Below are positions 1 to 8,865 of a stretch of DNA of 64,000 nucleotides, in pieces. Positions within the stretch are counted from its first letter, which is position 1. Every line of letters begins with the position of its first letter. The DNA is taken from positions 1-64,000 of the forward strand of contig NZ_CADIJL010000033.1 of assembly GCF_902859695.1 (NCBI RefSeq). Reading direction: 5' to 3'. The DNA is from Achromobacter ruhlandii. GTDB taxonomy: Bacteria > Pseudomonadota > Gammaproteobacteria > Burkholderiales > Burkholderiaceae_B. Position numbers and translations under genes: made by a program. Below the pieces are notes generated by a model, which saw only the letters and a list, made by a program, of their open reading frames with translations, searched no databases and was not told the origin of the DNA.

Positions 1-131
1 CCGCCGCGCCGCCGCCCGCCGCGCCGCCGCCCCTGGCGCCGGCGCCGGAAGCCAGCCCCAAGTCTTCGTCCAGCGTCGGCGGGGTGTCCGGCGTGCGCCT
101 GAACAACTACGACAAGCCTGCCACGCCCTGA
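1..131 (+). CDS. C-terminal end of an unidentified Ala/Pro-rich protein (partial)
   Basis: The gene enters from the left edge and ends at a TGA at 129-131. The readable 42 residues start with an Ala/Pro-rich low-complexity tract, continue with a Ser-rich stretch, and finish on the polar tail GVRLNNYDKPATP. An Ala/Pro linker followed by a short tail is typical of secreted or envelope proteins, but too little is present to name a family. A strong terminator follows 23 bp after the stop, so this is the last gene of its transcript. The frame is supported by the clean end at the terminator and by the codon bias. Confidence 0.6.
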   Translation, partial: AAPPPAAPPPLAPAPEASPKSSSSVGGVSGVRLNNYDKPATP

Positions 132-153
132 GGCTCCTGCCTGGCTTGTCCCG

Positions 154-178
154 AAACCCGCCTCGTGGCGGGTTTTTT
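154..178 (+). terminator. Rho-independent terminator
   Basis: A 9-bp perfect stem (AAACCCGCC / GGCGGGTTT) with a TCGT loop runs straight into a T tract. It ends the transcript of the partial gene at the left edge and isolates it from the IclR gene. Confidence 0.9.
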
Positions 179-234
179 ATTGGCCGTTGCCGGCGGCGGG
201 TTCGGGGTTTTCCCTGTGAATTCTCATTGGATGG

Positions 235-270
235 GAAAAATTTCAACGTTCAGAACCATAAATTGATAAT
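235..270 (+). promoter_or_regulatory. Candidate promoter with small palindrome upstream of the IclR gene
   Basis: This AT-rich island in a GC-rich background lies 30-65 bp before the IclR start. GATAAT at 265-270 is one base from a consensus -10 box. A weak TTCAAC at 242-247 sits 17 bp upstream of it. The palindrome GAAA-AA-TTTC at 235-244 overlaps the possible -35 and could be an autoregulatory operator, as is common for IclR proteins. This is inference from pattern only. Confidence 0.3.
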
Positions 271-300
271 CTGCGGCCATCAAACCTGGAGTGCTTGTTG

Positions 301-1038
301 ATGGATCAGTCGGTAGGGGCGGGCGCGGACCGCGTGCTGTACGTGTTGGCCACGCTGGCCCGGCACGACGGTCCCCTGAGCATCGCCGCGTTGGCGGAAA
401 AGACCGGCCTGGCCCAGAGCACGCTGTATCGCCAGGTCGCGCTGCTCAAGCGCTGGGGTTTCGTCGCCGAACACGAGGGTGAATACGGCCCCGGTCCGCT
501 GTGCGTGCAACTGGCCTGGGGTTTCGACCAGTCTTCGTTCCTGATCCATGAGGCGCAGCCGGACATGGCGGCGCTGGCCGCCGCGTCGGGCGAGACCATC
601 GGCTTGCTGGTGGCGGTCAAGGACCAGGCCGTGTGCCTGGACATGGTCGAGAGCCAGCATCCGTTGCGCTGTTCCTTCACCAAGGGGCGCGGCCTGCCGC
701 TGGCGCGCGGCGCTTCCGCCAAATCGCTGCTGGCCTTCATGCCGGCGGCGCGCCAGCAGGCGGCGCTGGCCGTGCTGGCGCGCGAATCGGGCGTCGACCC
801 GGCGCGCCTGGCCGACGAACTGGAAGCCATCCGTGCCCAGGGTTATGCCGTGACCGACAGTGAGGTCGATGCCGGCGTCTGGGGCGTGAGCGTGCCGATC
901 TTCCAGCGCGCCAACCAGGCGGTGGCCTCGATCACCCTGATGGCGCCGTCGACCCGCGCGGCCCAGCGGCCCCAGGCCTTCATCGACTTGACCGTCGCCG
1001 CCGCCCGCCGCATCTCGGGCAAGTTGCAGGCGCACTGA
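301..1038 (+). CDS. IclR-family transcriptional regulator
   Basis: A protein of 245 residues with an N-terminal winged helix-turn-helix (about residues 10-65, including LSIAALAEKTGLAQSTLYRQ) and a C-terminal effector-binding IclR domain (residues 80-240). The ATG at 301 is preferred over the in-frame TTG codons at 295 and 298 because GGAG at 288-291 is 9 bp upstream. It precedes a co-directional amino acid ABC transporter/hutG operon by 116 bp and is the likely local regulator, responding to a small metabolite. The family assignment is firm; the target and ligand are inferred from position. Confidence 0.88.
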   Translation: MDQSVGAGADRVLYVLATLARHDGPLSIAALAEKTGLAQSTLYRQVALLKRWGFVAEHEGEYGPGPLCVQLAWGFDQSSFLIHEAQPDMAALAAASGETIGLLVAVKDQAVCLDMVESQHPLRCSFTKGRGLPLARGASAKSLLAFMPAARQQAALAVLARESGVDPARLADELEAIRAQGYAVTDSEVDAGVWGVSVPIFQRANQAVASITLMAPSTRAAQRPQAFIDLTVAAARRISGKLQAH

Positions 1039-1154
1039 CCCCGCGCCTATCCGGATTCCTCGCTGTCCCCGCCATTGCCGCCTCATCTCTAGATCACCCG
1101 TTACGCCGCATCGATCGCCGTATCCGCATCCACCTTCTTCTTTCAGGATTTGCC

Positions 1155-1898
1155 ATGACCACTCGCCGCACCCTGTTGACCGCCGCCCTGACCCTGGGCC
1201 TGGCCTGGAGCATGGGCACCGCCCACGCCCAGGAAACCATCCGCGCCGTGACCGACGCCACCTTCCCGCCCATGGAGTTCGTCAAGGACGGCAAGCGCAC
1301 CGGCTTTGACATCGAACTGGTCGAGGCCCTGGCCGCCGCCATGGGCAAGAAGGTCGAATGGATCGACATCGACTTCAAGGGCCTGATTCCCGCCCTGCAG
1401 GCCGGCCGCGCCGACATCGCCGTGTCCGCCATCTACATCACGCCCGAGCGCAGCAAGGTGGTGGATTTCACCGACCCGTACTACGCCGGTGGCCTGGTGG
1501 TGCTGACCAAGAAGGACGGCCCGGTCAAGACCCTGAAGGACCTGGACGGCCGCAAGGTGTCGGTGCAGGTCGGCACCAAGTCGGTCAACTACCTGAAGGA
1601 ACACTATCCGTCGGTACAGCGCGTCGAGGTCGAGAAGAACCAGGAGATGTTCAACCTGGTGCAGATCGGCCGCGCCGATGCCGCCGTGACCGGCAAGCCG
1701 GCCGCCAAGCTGTTCGCCCAGAGCACCACCGACCTGACCGTGCTGGCCGACCAGGTCACCACCGAGGACTACGGCATCGCCGTGCCCAAGAACAAGCCGG
1801 AACTGACCCGCGGCCTGAATGAGGCGCTGCGGAAGATCAAGGCCGATGGCAGCTACCAGGCCATCGTCAACAAGTGGTTCGAGGCGCCCGCGAAATGA
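1155..1898 (+). CDS. Polar amino acid ABC transporter, periplasmic substrate-binding protein
   Basis: A protein of 247 residues. Residues 1-25 form a Sec signal peptide ending GTAHA|QE. The rest is a family 3 solute-binding fold: the N-terminal lobe has the usual TDATFPPMEF ligand-binding start, and GFDIELVEALA and DIAVSAIYITPER are conserved family motifs. It should capture a polar or basic amino acid in the periplasm for the downstream permease and ATPase. The stop overlaps the permease start (ATGA), so the genes are translationally coupled. hutG at the end of the operon makes histidine or a related compound the best guess; the sequence alone does not fix specificity. Confidence 0.9.
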   Translation: MTTRRTLLTAALTLGLAWSMGTAHAQETIRAVTDATFPPMEFVKDGKRTGFDIELVEALAAAMGKKVEWIDIDFKGLIPALQAGRADIAVSAIYITPERSKVVDFTDPYYAGGLVVLTKKDGPVKTLKDLDGRKVSVQVGTKSVNYLKEHYPSVQRVEVEKNQEMFNLVQIGRADAAVTGKPAAKLFAQSTTDLTVLADQVTTEDYGIAVPKNKPELTRGLNEALRKIKADGSYQAIVNKWFEAPAK

Positions 1899-2563
1899 AC
1901 CTGGATTTTGCTCCCGTCTTCGCCGATTTCGACGCGTTGCTGCGCGGCGCGGTGGTCACCATCGAGGTGACCGCCGGCGCCTTGCTGCTGGGCTGTGTCA
2001 TCGGCCTGCTGGTCGGCGTCGGCCGGCTCAACCCGCAGCGCAGCATCATCTACAACCTGTGCAGCGTCTACCTGCTGTTCTTTCGCGGCACGCCGCTGCT
2101 GGTGCAGTTGTTCATCTGGTTCTTCGGCCTGCCGCAGTTCGGCGTGACGCTGCCGGCGTTCGCCTGCGGCGTGCTGGGCCTGGGCATGTATTCCGGCGCC
2201 TACGTGTCGGAAATCGTGCGCGGCGCGATCCAGTCGGTCGACCGAGGCCAGACCGAGGCGGCCCGTTCGCTGGGCATGTCGTCGGGCCAGGCCATGCGCA
2301 TCATCATCCTGCCGCAGGCGGTGGTGCGCATGATCCCGCCGCTGGGCAACGAGTTCATCGCGCTGATCAAGAATTCGGCGCTGGTGTCGCTGTTGACCAT
2401 CCATGACCTGATGCACGAAGGGCAGAAGATCATCAGCGTGTCGTACCGCTCGCTGGAAACCTATCTGGTGGTGGCGCTGATCTATCTGGTCCTGACCACG
2501 GCCGCCATGTTGATACTGCGCAGGATCGAGCAACGCCTGCGCGCGGGGGGGATGGTGCAATGA
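1895..2563 (+). CDS. Polar amino acid ABC transporter, permease
   Basis: An integral membrane protein of 222 residues from the HisM/GlnP family. It shows about five hydrophobic segments and the EAA loop ([22 protein letters not shown], near residues 127-148) that docks on the ATPase. [12 protein letters not shown] is the characteristic N-terminal family motif. The start at 1895 overlaps the upstream stop as ATGA; a longer reading from 1874 would run inside the binding-protein gene and is less likely. Only one permease gene is present, so the channel is presumably a homodimer. Confidence 0.92.
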   Translation: MNLDFAPVFADFDALLRGAVVTIEVTAGALLLGCVIGLLVGVGRLNPQRSIIYNLCSVYLLFFRGTPLLVQLFIWFFGLPQFGVTLPAFACGVLGLGMYSGAYVSEIVRGAIQSVDRGQTEAARSLGMSSGQAMRIIILPQAVVRMIPPLGNEFIALIKNSALVSLLTIHDLMHEGQKIISVSYRSLETYLVVALIYLVLTTAAMLILRRIEQRLRAGGMVQ

Positions 2564-3342
2564 ACGCCGCGAATCCGAAAGAAATGATCCGCATCCGCGG
2601 CCTGCAGAAATCCTATGGCGACCACGCCGTGCTGCGCGGCATCGACTTCGATGTGCTGCCGTCGCAGGTGGTGGTGGTGATCGGCCCCAGCGGCTCGGGC
2701 AAGAGCACGCTGCTGCGTTGCTGCAACGGGCTGGAAGTGGCCCAGGGCGGCACCGTCGAGATCTGCGGCCAGATGCTGCAGAACGAGGGCGAGCAGTTGC
2801 CCGAGGCGGCGCTGAACCGCCTGCGCATGCAGGTCGGCATGGTGTTCCAGGGCTTCAACCTGTTCCCGCACCTGTCGGTGCTGGACAACGTCACCGTCGG
2901 GCCGCGCACGCTGCGCGGCATGGGCCGCGACGAGGCCAACGCGCTGGCCGAGGACCTGCTGCGCAAGGTCGGCCTGGCGCAGAAGATGGCGGCCATGCCG
3001 GCCAGCCTGTCGGGCGGCCAGAAGCAGCGCGTGGCGATCGCCCGCGCGCTGGCGATGCAGCCCAAGGTCATGCTGTTCGACGAACCGACCTCGGCGCTGG
3101 ACCCGGAGCTGGTGGGCGAAGTGTTGCAGGTCATGAAGCTGCTGGCGCGCGAAGGCATGACCATGATGGTCGTGACCCACGAAATGGGCTTTGCCCGCGA
3201 CGTGGCCGACGTGGTGGCGGTGATGGACGGCGGCGTGATCCTGGAATCGGGCGCGCCCGAGGTCATCTTCAGCCAGCCGCGCGAGGCCCGCACCCGCGAG
3301 TTCCTGCAGGCCGTGCTGAGCACGGGGCAGGGGGCGGCATGA
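2560..3342 (+). CDS. Polar amino acid ABC transporter, ATP-binding protein
   Basis: A protein of 260 residues with the full set of ABC motifs: Walker [10 protein letters not shown] (about 47-55), Q-loop [10 protein letters not shown], signature LSGGQKQR (about 155) and Walker [15 protein letters not shown], then the switch histidine in [10 protein letters not shown]. It energises the amino acid importer encoded just upstream. It overlaps the permease and hutG genes by 4 bp each (ATGA), so binding protein, permease, ATPase and HutG are made from one coupled transcript. Confidence 0.95.
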   Translation: MNAANPKEMIRIRGLQKSYGDHAVLRGIDFDVLPSQVVVVIGPSGSGKSTLLRCCNGLEVAQGGTVEICGQMLQNEGEQLPEAALNRLRMQVGMVFQGFNLFPHLSVLDNVTVGPRTLRGMGRDEANALAEDLLRKVGLAQKMAAMPASLSGGQKQRVAIARALAMQPKVMLFDEPTSALDPELVGEVLQVMKLLAREGMTMMVVTHEMGFARDVADVVAVMDGGVILESGAPEVIFSQPREARTREFLQAVLSTGQGAA

Positions 3343-4289
3343 CGGCGGCGCAACTCGACCGGAGCCTGTGGACCGCGCGCGACGACAGCGCCGAGCGCGG
3401 CGACACGCGCCGCCTGGCGCACATCGTCGAGCCGGCCGCCGGCCAGGCGCCGGCGGCGGGCGAGCCGGTGCTGCTGGGATTCGCCTGCGATGCGGGCGTG
3501 GCTCGCAACCAGGGCCGCGTCGGCGCGGCCGCCGGCCCGGCCGGCATCCGCAAGTACATGGCCGGCCTGCCGGCGCATGGCCTGACGCGCCTGCTGGACG
3601 CGGGCGACGTGGCCTGCGAAGGCGACCAGCTGGAAGACGCGCAGGAGCGGCTGGGCCTGGCGGTGGCCGACCTGTTGCGCCAGGGCGCCCGCCCGGTGGT
3701 GCTGGGCGGCGGTCATGAGATCGCCTGGGGCAGCTTCCAGGGCCTGGCGCGCTGGCTGGCGGACCGCGGCGATGAGGGCCCGGTGCTGGTGCTGAACCTG
3801 GACGCGCATTTCGATCTGCGCACCGGCCGGCCGGGCAGTTCCGGCACGCCGTTCGACCAGATCGCGCATTACTGCGAGGCACAGGGGCTGGCGCTGCAAT
3901 ACTCCTGCCTGGGCGTGTCGCGGCTGGCCAATACGCCGGCGCTGTACGCGCGGGCGGCCGAAGTGGGCGCGGTGTGGGTCGAGGACCGCGACATGCAGGA
4001 ACGCCACCTGGCGGCGCGCCTGGCGAACGTCGACGCCTTGCTGGCGCGGGCCCGCCACGTCTACCTGACCATCGACCTGGACGTGCTGCCGGCGGCGGTG
4101 ATGCCGGGCGTGTCGGCGCCGGCGCCCTATGGCGTGCCGATGGCGGTGATCGAGGAGATCGTGCTGCGCGTCAAGGCCAGCGGCAAGCTGCGCCTGGCCG
4201 ACATGGCCGAGTACAGTCCGCGCTTCGACATCGACGGCCATGGCGCCCGCGCGGCGGCGCGCCTGGCCTGGCAACTGCTGTCCGCCTGA
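3339..4289 (+). CDS. hutG: Formimidoylglutamase (histidine degradation)
   Basis: A protein of 316 residues from the arginase/ureohydrolase superfamily. Established HutG activity hydrolyses N-formimidoyl-L-glutamate to glutamate and formamide, the last step of one histidine-degradation branch. Manganese ligands are all visible: H126 in GGGHE, D155/H157/D159 in NLDAHFD, and D246/D248 in TIDLDVLP. The segment [19 protein letters not shown] is typical of HutG rather than arginase or agmatinase. The start at 3339 overlaps the ATPase stop. No other hut genes (hutH, hutU, hutI) are in the window, so the pathway must be completed elsewhere. Confidence 0.88.
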   Translation: MTAAQLDRSLWTARDDSAERGDTRRLAHIVEPAAGQAPAAGEPVLLGFACDAGVARNQGRVGAAAGPAGIRKYMAGLPAHGLTRLLDAGDVACEGDQLEDAQERLGLAVADLLRQGARPVVLGGGHEIAWGSFQGLARWLADRGDEGPVLVLNLDAHFDLRTGRPGSSGTPFDQIAHYCEAQGLALQYSCLGVSRLANTPALYARAAEVGAVWVEDRDMQERHLAARLANVDALLARARHVYLTIDLDVLPAAVMPGVSAPAPYGVPMAVIEEIVLRVKASGKLRLADMAEYSPRFDIDGHGARAAARLAWQLLSA

Positions 4290-4293
4290 CACG

Positions 4294-4320
4294 GTCCGCG
4301 GCGCGAGATCCGCCGCGGAC
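4294..4320 (+). terminator. Terminator-like hairpin after hutG
   Basis: A perfect 10-bp stem GTCCGCGGCG / CGCCGCGGAC with a 7-nt loop starts 5 bp after the hutG stop. Only TT follows, so it is a weak intrinsic terminator. It lies between convergent genes. Confidence 0.5.
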
Positions 4321-4370
4321 TTCCCGCCCGCCGTCATGGCCGCTCGCGCGGCGCATGGCGGCGGGCTTTT

Positions 4371-6044
4371 TCACGCCTGCGGCGCGGCCAGCGGGATCGA
4401 CATCTCGTGGTGGAAGAGATTGTCGGGATCGACGCTGCGCTTGGTGGCGATCAGCGCGGCGGTCTTGTTGCCGTAGTACAGGTCGAGCCACTGCGGATCG
4501 ACGTGGCTGTGGCTGGCGTCGGTGTACTTCATGTCGGTGTCGGGGTAATTGATGTAGCACCCCTCGAACGGCGAGCCCGGCTGGTTGCTGGGCTTGCCGC
4601 CGTACTGCGCGAAGTACTCGTCGTACAGGTCGGCGATCCACTTGATGTGGAAGGCGTCCTGGGCCGGATCGGTCCAGTACACCTGGAACTGCGACTTCAG
4701 CAGCGACGAGCGCTGGCATACGCTGGTCGGGTTGGTCGTCTCGTCGTTGCGGTTGATGCGGCCGCCGTACGAGTCGATCTGCACCAGCGCCTGATTCAGG
4801 CGCGGGTCGTCCGAGCCGTTCAGGTATTCCCACAGGGCCATGATCTCGACGTCGCTGAAATTGGCCTTGTGATAGGCGGACTTGTACTTGCCGCGCTGGT
4901 TGCTGCCCGAGCCGTTGATGCTCTGCGTCAGCCACAGCCAGTCCATCTTCTGCGCATCGTTGACCGCATGGGCCAGCATCCGCGGCGCCGGATGGACCAC
5001 GCGGTGCGACGGGCCGTACCAATGGGTGGACAGGTTGACGGCGGGCGCGGCGCTGGCCGCCGCGTTCATGGTGGCGACGAAGTCCAGGAACGGCTGGTCG
5101 CGCGCGCCGCCGACCTTGCCGTCCTTGCCGGTGTACTGGATGCTCAGCACCACGTCGCCGGTCGAGCGGTGCTGCACCTTCAGCAACGTGAACAGGCCGC
5201 CGTTGGCCTTGGCCGGGTCGGGGCTGTTCCAGTCGGCGTCGTGGTCGGCGAACCACTGCCAGTAGGCGCGCATGAAGCGCGCGAAGTTGGCGCGGCCCGT
5301 GGCGCCGGCGCCGAAGCTGGCCCAGGGGTAGGACAGCGACAGCCAGTAGGCTTCCTGGGGCGCGGCGGGCAGGTCGGCGTAGTAGTAGGTCAGGATGATG
5401 CCGTAGTTGCCGCCGCCGCCGCCGCGGCAGGCGATGAACAGGTCGCGGTCGGCGCCGGTGCTGTGCAGGTTGACGTGCTTGGCGACCAGCTTGCGCGCGC
5501 CCGGGCCTTGCGGCACCAGGATGTCCACGCCCGAGAGCCAGTCCACCGTCAACCCGTGCAGGCGCGATAGCAGGCCGTAGCCGCCGCCGACGATGTGCCC
5601 GCCCGAGCCGACCGAATAGCACGAGCCGCCGGGCAGGGTGCGGTTGGCGGTCTTGTACAGGTCCAGGTAGCCGTCCCAGTTCTGGTTGCCGGACGCGGCC
5701 GCGAAGCGGTAGCGCGCGGCGGGGTTCCAGGGCGAGGGGATGTCGCCAGCCTCGCGGTAGCGCAGGCCGGTCATCAGGCTCAGGTCGATGATGGCCAGCG
5801 GCTGGCCGTGGTCCCCGGGCAGTTTGTTGGCGACGAACCCTTCGTAGCAGTGGCCGCCGCTGCGCACCGTGATGCGGCAGCCCTGGGCCAGCGCGGCGTT
5901 GGCCGCGTCCAGCACGTCCTGCGGGGTCTTGCAGACGTAGATGGCGTTGGCGCCCTGGCCCGTGGTGGGGAAGCGCAGGTTGAAACCCTTTTGCAGGGTC
6001 GCGTAACGCGGGTCATTGCTGTCAATCAGGGAAAAATCCGACAT
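4371..6044 (-). CDS. FAD-linked oxidase with berberine-bridge (BBE) domain
   Basis: A protein of 557 residues with an N-terminal FAD_binding_4 domain (about 35-230) and a C-terminal BBE domain ending near LYYGNKTAALIATKRSVDP. H65 in RSGGHCYEG and C142 in GGSCYSVGSGGH match the His and Cys that attach FAD bicovalently in glucooligosaccharide oxidase-type enzymes. The family oxidises sugars, alcohols or alkaloids with O2; the substrate is unknown. The start at 6044 is chosen over GTG 6050 because AGAGG lies 5 bp upstream. No signal peptide is obvious. It is a single gene, convergent with the hutG operon and divergent from gdhA. Confidence 0.85.
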   Translation of the reverse strand: MSDFSLIDSNDPRYATLQKGFNLRFPTTGQGANAIYVCKTPQDVLDAANAALAQGCRITVRSGGHCYEGFVANKLPGDHGQPLAIIDLSLMTGLRYREAGDIPSPWNPAARYRFAAASGNQNWDGYLDLYKTANRTLPGGSCYSVGSGGHIVGGGYGLLSRLHGLTVDWLSGVDILVPQGPGARKLVAKHVNLHSTGADRDLFIACRGGGGGNYGIILTYYYADLPAAPQEAYWLSLSYPWASFGAGATGRANFARFMRAYWQWFADHDADWNSPDPAKANGGLFTLLKVQHRSTGDVVLSIQYTGKDGKVGGARDQPFLDFVATMNAAASAAPAVNLSTHWYGPSHRVVHPAPRMLAHAVNDAQKMDWLWLTQSINGSGSNQRGKYKSAYHKANFSDVEIMALWEYLNGSDDPRLNQALVQIDSYGGRINRNDETTNPTSVCQRSSLLKSQFQVYWTDPAQDAFHIKWIADLYDEYFAQYGGKPSNQPGSPFEGCYINYPDTDMKYTDASHSHVDPQWLDLYYGNKTAALIATKRSVDPDNLFHHEMSIPLAAPQA

Positions 6045-6436
6045 GCGCACCTCTATGGTTGATTTTCATGAGTGCAGTGATGCAAGCGGGGGTCGCCCGC
6101 CGGCAACGCGGGATGACAAGCTTTGGAACGCCGCCGGTGCCGGGTACCGCTGAAACCGGGGCCGGTTGATTCTGGGTCAAGTGGATGACGGTTTCAAGCA
6201 AGGTGCGACAGCGTTCCGGCGGCGGCTGACACACGGATGCGATGGAGCGGCGGCGCGGGAAGGGGACGGGCGGGGCCAGGGCGTGTCGCAAGTCACGCGG
6301 CGGAAAGTTGCCCGGCCTGGTGGTCCCCCGGTGGATGTCGGCCGGGCCGTGCGGGCTGGACGCTGCTGGCGCGCGGGGCTAGGATAGGCGCAGCGTTTCG
6401 GCAGGCTCGGCAACGCTCGCGGTCTCCGTTTCCGTG
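6045..6436. other. Intergenic region without a recognisable gene
   Basis: These 392 bp separate the divergent flavin oxidase and glutamate dehydrogenase genes. Short open frames exist on both strands but lack ribosome binding sites and recognisable domains. The region presumably carries the flavin oxidase promoter on its left side. The gdhA control element lies just to the right and is listed separately. Confidence 0.5.
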
Positions 6437-6480
6437 TTATGTCCCCAATTAATATTTTTTCATAAAATATGGGGACATAA
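6437..6480 (+). promoter_or_regulatory. Long inverted repeat in the gdhA promoter region
   Basis: TTATGTCCCC (6437-6446) and GGGGACATAA (6471-6480) are perfect 10-bp inverted arms around a 24-bp, almost purely A/T spacer. The spacer contains a second inverted pair, ATATTTT (6452-6458) and AAAATAT (6464-6470). The element ends 46 bp before the chosen gdhA start. It could be an operator for a dimeric regulator, the promoter itself (CATAAAAT resembles a -10 region), or an RNA hairpin if transcription starts upstream. Confidence 0.6.
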
Positions 6481-6526
6481 TAAGGATATGGATAAAATGG
6501 CGCAACTTTGTCAGGAGAGCATGTCC

Positions 6527-7816
6527 ATGTCTCAAACTCCCACCCATGCCTTGCCGTCTTATCTGAATGCCGACGATCTCGGCCCCTGGGGTAATTACCT
6601 GCAACAAGTCGACCGGGTCACCCCGTACCTCGGTTCGCTGGCGCGCTGGGTCGAGACCCTGAAGCGCCCGAAGCGCTCGCTGATCGTCGACGTGCCGATC
6701 GAGCTGGACAATGGCAGCGTGGCCCACTTCGAGGGCTACCGCGTGCAGCACAACACCTCGCGCGGCCCGGGCAAGGGCGGCGTGCGTTTCCACCAGGACG
6801 TGACCCTGTCGGAAGTGATGGCGCTGGCCGCCTGGATGTCGGTCAAGAACGCCGCGGTCAACCTGCCGTACGGTGGCGCCAAGGGCGGCATCCGCGTCGA
6901 CCCGCGCAAGCTGTCGCAATCCGAACTCGAGCGCATGACGCGCCGCTACACCTCGGAAATCGGCGTCATCATCGGCCCGTCCAAGGACATTCCCGCCCCT
7001 GACGTGAACACCAACGCCCAGACCATGGCCTGGATGATGGACACGTACTCCATGAACGAAGGCTCGACCGCCACCGGCGTCGTGACCGGCAAGCCGATCG
7101 CGCTGGGCGGCAGCCTGGGCCGCGTCGAGGCCACCGGCCGCGGCGTGTTCGTGGTCGGTTGCGAAGCCGCGCGCGACCTGGGCATCGACGTGTCCAAGGC
7201 GCGCGTGGTGGTGCAGGGCTTCGGCAACGTGGGCGGCACCGCCGCCCGCCTGTTCCATGAAGCCGGCGCCAAGGTCATCGCGGCGCAGGACCACACCGGC
7301 ACGGTGCACAACGCCGCCGGCCTGGACGTCCACAAGCTGCTGTCGCACGTGTCGCAGCATGGCGGCGTGGGCGGCTTCTCCGGCGGCCAGGCCCTGGACA
7401 AGAACGAGTTCTGGACGCTCGAAACCGAATTCCTGATCCCGGCGGCCCTGGAAAGCCAGATCACCGCCGACAACGCCGCCAAGGTGCGCGCCAAGATCGT
7501 GGTGGAAGGCGCCAACGGCCCGACCACGCCGGAAGCGGACGACATCCTGGCCGAGAACGGCGTGTACGTGGTGCCGGACGTGCTGGCCAACGCCGGCGGC
7601 GTGACGGTGTCGTACTTCGAATGGGTGCAGGACTTCTCCAGCTTCTTCTGGAGCGAGGACGAAATCAACCAGCGTCTGGAACGCATCATGCGCGAGGCCT
7701 ACGCCTCGATCGCGCAGGTGGCCAGGGAGCACAAGGTGACGCTGCGCACCGCCGCCTTCATCGTGGCTTGCACGCGCATCCTGCAGGCCCGCCAGGTGCG
7801 CGGCCTGTACCCGTAA
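6527..7816 (+). CDS. gdhA: Glutamate dehydrogenase (Glu/Leu/Phe/Val dehydrogenase family)
   Basis: A cytosolic enzyme of 429 residues interconverting glutamate with 2-oxoglutarate and ammonia. The dimerisation/substrate domain carries the [10 protein letters not shown] motif and the catalytic lysine in [11 protein letters not shown]. The Rossmann domain carries [11 protein letters not shown]. The length fits the hexameric bacterial family. The ATG at 6527 is preferred because AGGAG at 6513-6517 lies 9 bp upstream; in-frame ATGs at 6488, 6497 and 6521 are alternatives. A single gene with its own strong terminator. The NAD/NADP preference cannot be read safely. Confidence 0.93.
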   Translation: MSQTPTHALPSYLNADDLGPWGNYLQQVDRVTPYLGSLARWVETLKRPKRSLIVDVPIELDNGSVAHFEGYRVQHNTSRGPGKGGVRFHQDVTLSEVMALAAWMSVKNAAVNLPYGGAKGGIRVDPRKLSQSELERMTRRYTSEIGVIIGPSKDIPAPDVNTNAQTMAWMMDTYSMNEGSTATGVVTGKPIALGGSLGRVEATGRGVFVVGCEAARDLGIDVSKARVVVQGFGNVGGTAARLFHEAGAKVIAAQDHTGTVHNAAGLDVHKLLSHVSQHGGVGGFSGGQALDKNEFWTLETEFLIPAALESQITADNAAKVRAKIVVEGANGPTTPEADDILAENGVYVVPDVLANAGGVTVSYFEWVQDFSSFFWSEDEINQRLERIMREAYASIAQVAREHKVTLRTAAFIVACTRILQARQVRGLYP

Positions 7817-7871
7817 GTCCTTCTGGCGCCGGGCCAGGCCCGGCGCGCGGAGGAGCCAGAGGAAGACAGGA

Positions 7872-7895
7872 AAACCGCCCCGACAGGGGCGGTTT
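7872..7895 (+). terminator. Rho-independent terminator after gdhA
   Basis: A 10-bp perfect stem AAACCGCCCC / GGGGCGGTTT with a GACA loop, then CCATTTT. The A-rich left side means it could also act on the opposite strand, although the nearest leftward gene ends 85 bp away. Confidence 0.85.
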
Positions 7896-7980
7896 CCATT
7901 TTGGGCCGCGGAGTGGGCGGGGCGCGTCGCTTACGGCGGTATGGCGGCCACCGGCGCCGCCGGCCGGAACGCGCGGGTCC

Positions 7981-8799
7981 TCACGACTTGGGCAGCAGTT
8001 CCGGCTTGAGGATGCCGCGCAGGTCCGAGTACGGAATGCTCAGTTCCGGTTCGCCATGCGAGTAGGGGGCGATCGAGTAGGCGTCGTACTTGACCACGAT
8101 GCCGTCGCGCGTGAGCGCGAAGTTGTCGCTTTCCTGGAACGGCCACATCTTGTTATAGGCCGCCGGGTCGCGCTTGGCGTCGCTGTTGCCGGCCAGCCAC
8201 TTGGCGTGGGCCTGCCGCAACGCGGCGACGTATTCGGCGCGGCGCCCGGGAATCAGCGCTTCGTCCAGCGCCATGACGCGGCCGCGGCTGCGTTCCCAGT
8301 TCAGGTACTGGGTGGCGGGAATGCCGTGCGCGGCGCCGGTCAGGAACTGCTCGGTGTGCAGCTCGATCGAGACGATGTCGCCCACGGTGTCCTTGACGCT
8401 GGCCTTGAAGTAGGTGGCGTCGCGCGGCCGCGCGGTGGACCAGAAATATTGCGTGTATTCCGACAGCGTCTCGTACGGGCCGCGGCGATTGGCGTCGGTG
8501 CCGGTCATGTAGGCCAGTACGTGGTCGACCAGCGCGCTCAATTTGGGGATGCCGGGAAAGGCCACGCTGTCGATCTCGATGCGCGGGCAGTCGCCCTTGC
8601 AATCGGGCTTGTTGGACGCCCACTTGATGCGCTCGGTGGCCAGGTCGCCGATCTTCTCGGGCGTGGCCGTGCTGGCGGCCGCCGTCGGCGAGTCCAGGGT
8701 GATGTTGGCGGGGGGCGAACTGCCGCAGCCGGCCAGGGCCAGCAGGACGGCTCCCAAACCCGCGGCGGACAGGCCGCGCGGCTTGCGGGGAAGACGCAT
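7981..8799 (-). CDS. Lipoprotein with DUF3298/RsiV-like domain
   Basis: A protein of 272 residues. A lipoprotein signal peptide ends in the lipobox LAGC with the modified Cys at position 25. The mature part resembles the DUF3298 (RsiV-like) fold: it has the YETLSEYTQYFWSTARP region, a GAAHG motif (usually GGAHG) and a C-terminal YSIAPYSHGEPELSIPYSDL that is typical of this family. The ATG at 8799 has GGAGG 8 bp upstream, so a longer reading from 8853 is rejected. The role is unknown; members are thought to sit at the envelope and RsiV itself binds lysozyme. It is the last gene of a leftward run that begins at the glutathione transferase. Confidence 0.75.
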   Translation of the reverse strand: MRLPRKPRGLSAAGLGAVLLALAGCGSSPPANITLDSPTAAASTATPEKIGDLATERIKWASNKPDCKGDCPRIEIDSVAFPGIPKLSALVDHVLAYMTGTDANRRGPYETLSEYTQYFWSTARPRDATYFKASVKDTVGDIVSIELHTEQFLTGAAHGIPATQYLNWERSRGRVMALDEALIPGRRAEYVAALRQAHAKWLAGNSDAKRDPAAYNKMWPFQESDNFALTRDGIVVKYDAYSIAPYSHGEPELSIPYSDLRGILKPELLPKS

Positions 8800-8865
8800 T
8801 GAACTACCTCCAGAAAACCCGGCCGCGCCCGCGGGCGCGACCGTCCGACTCAAACCCGTGGCGCC

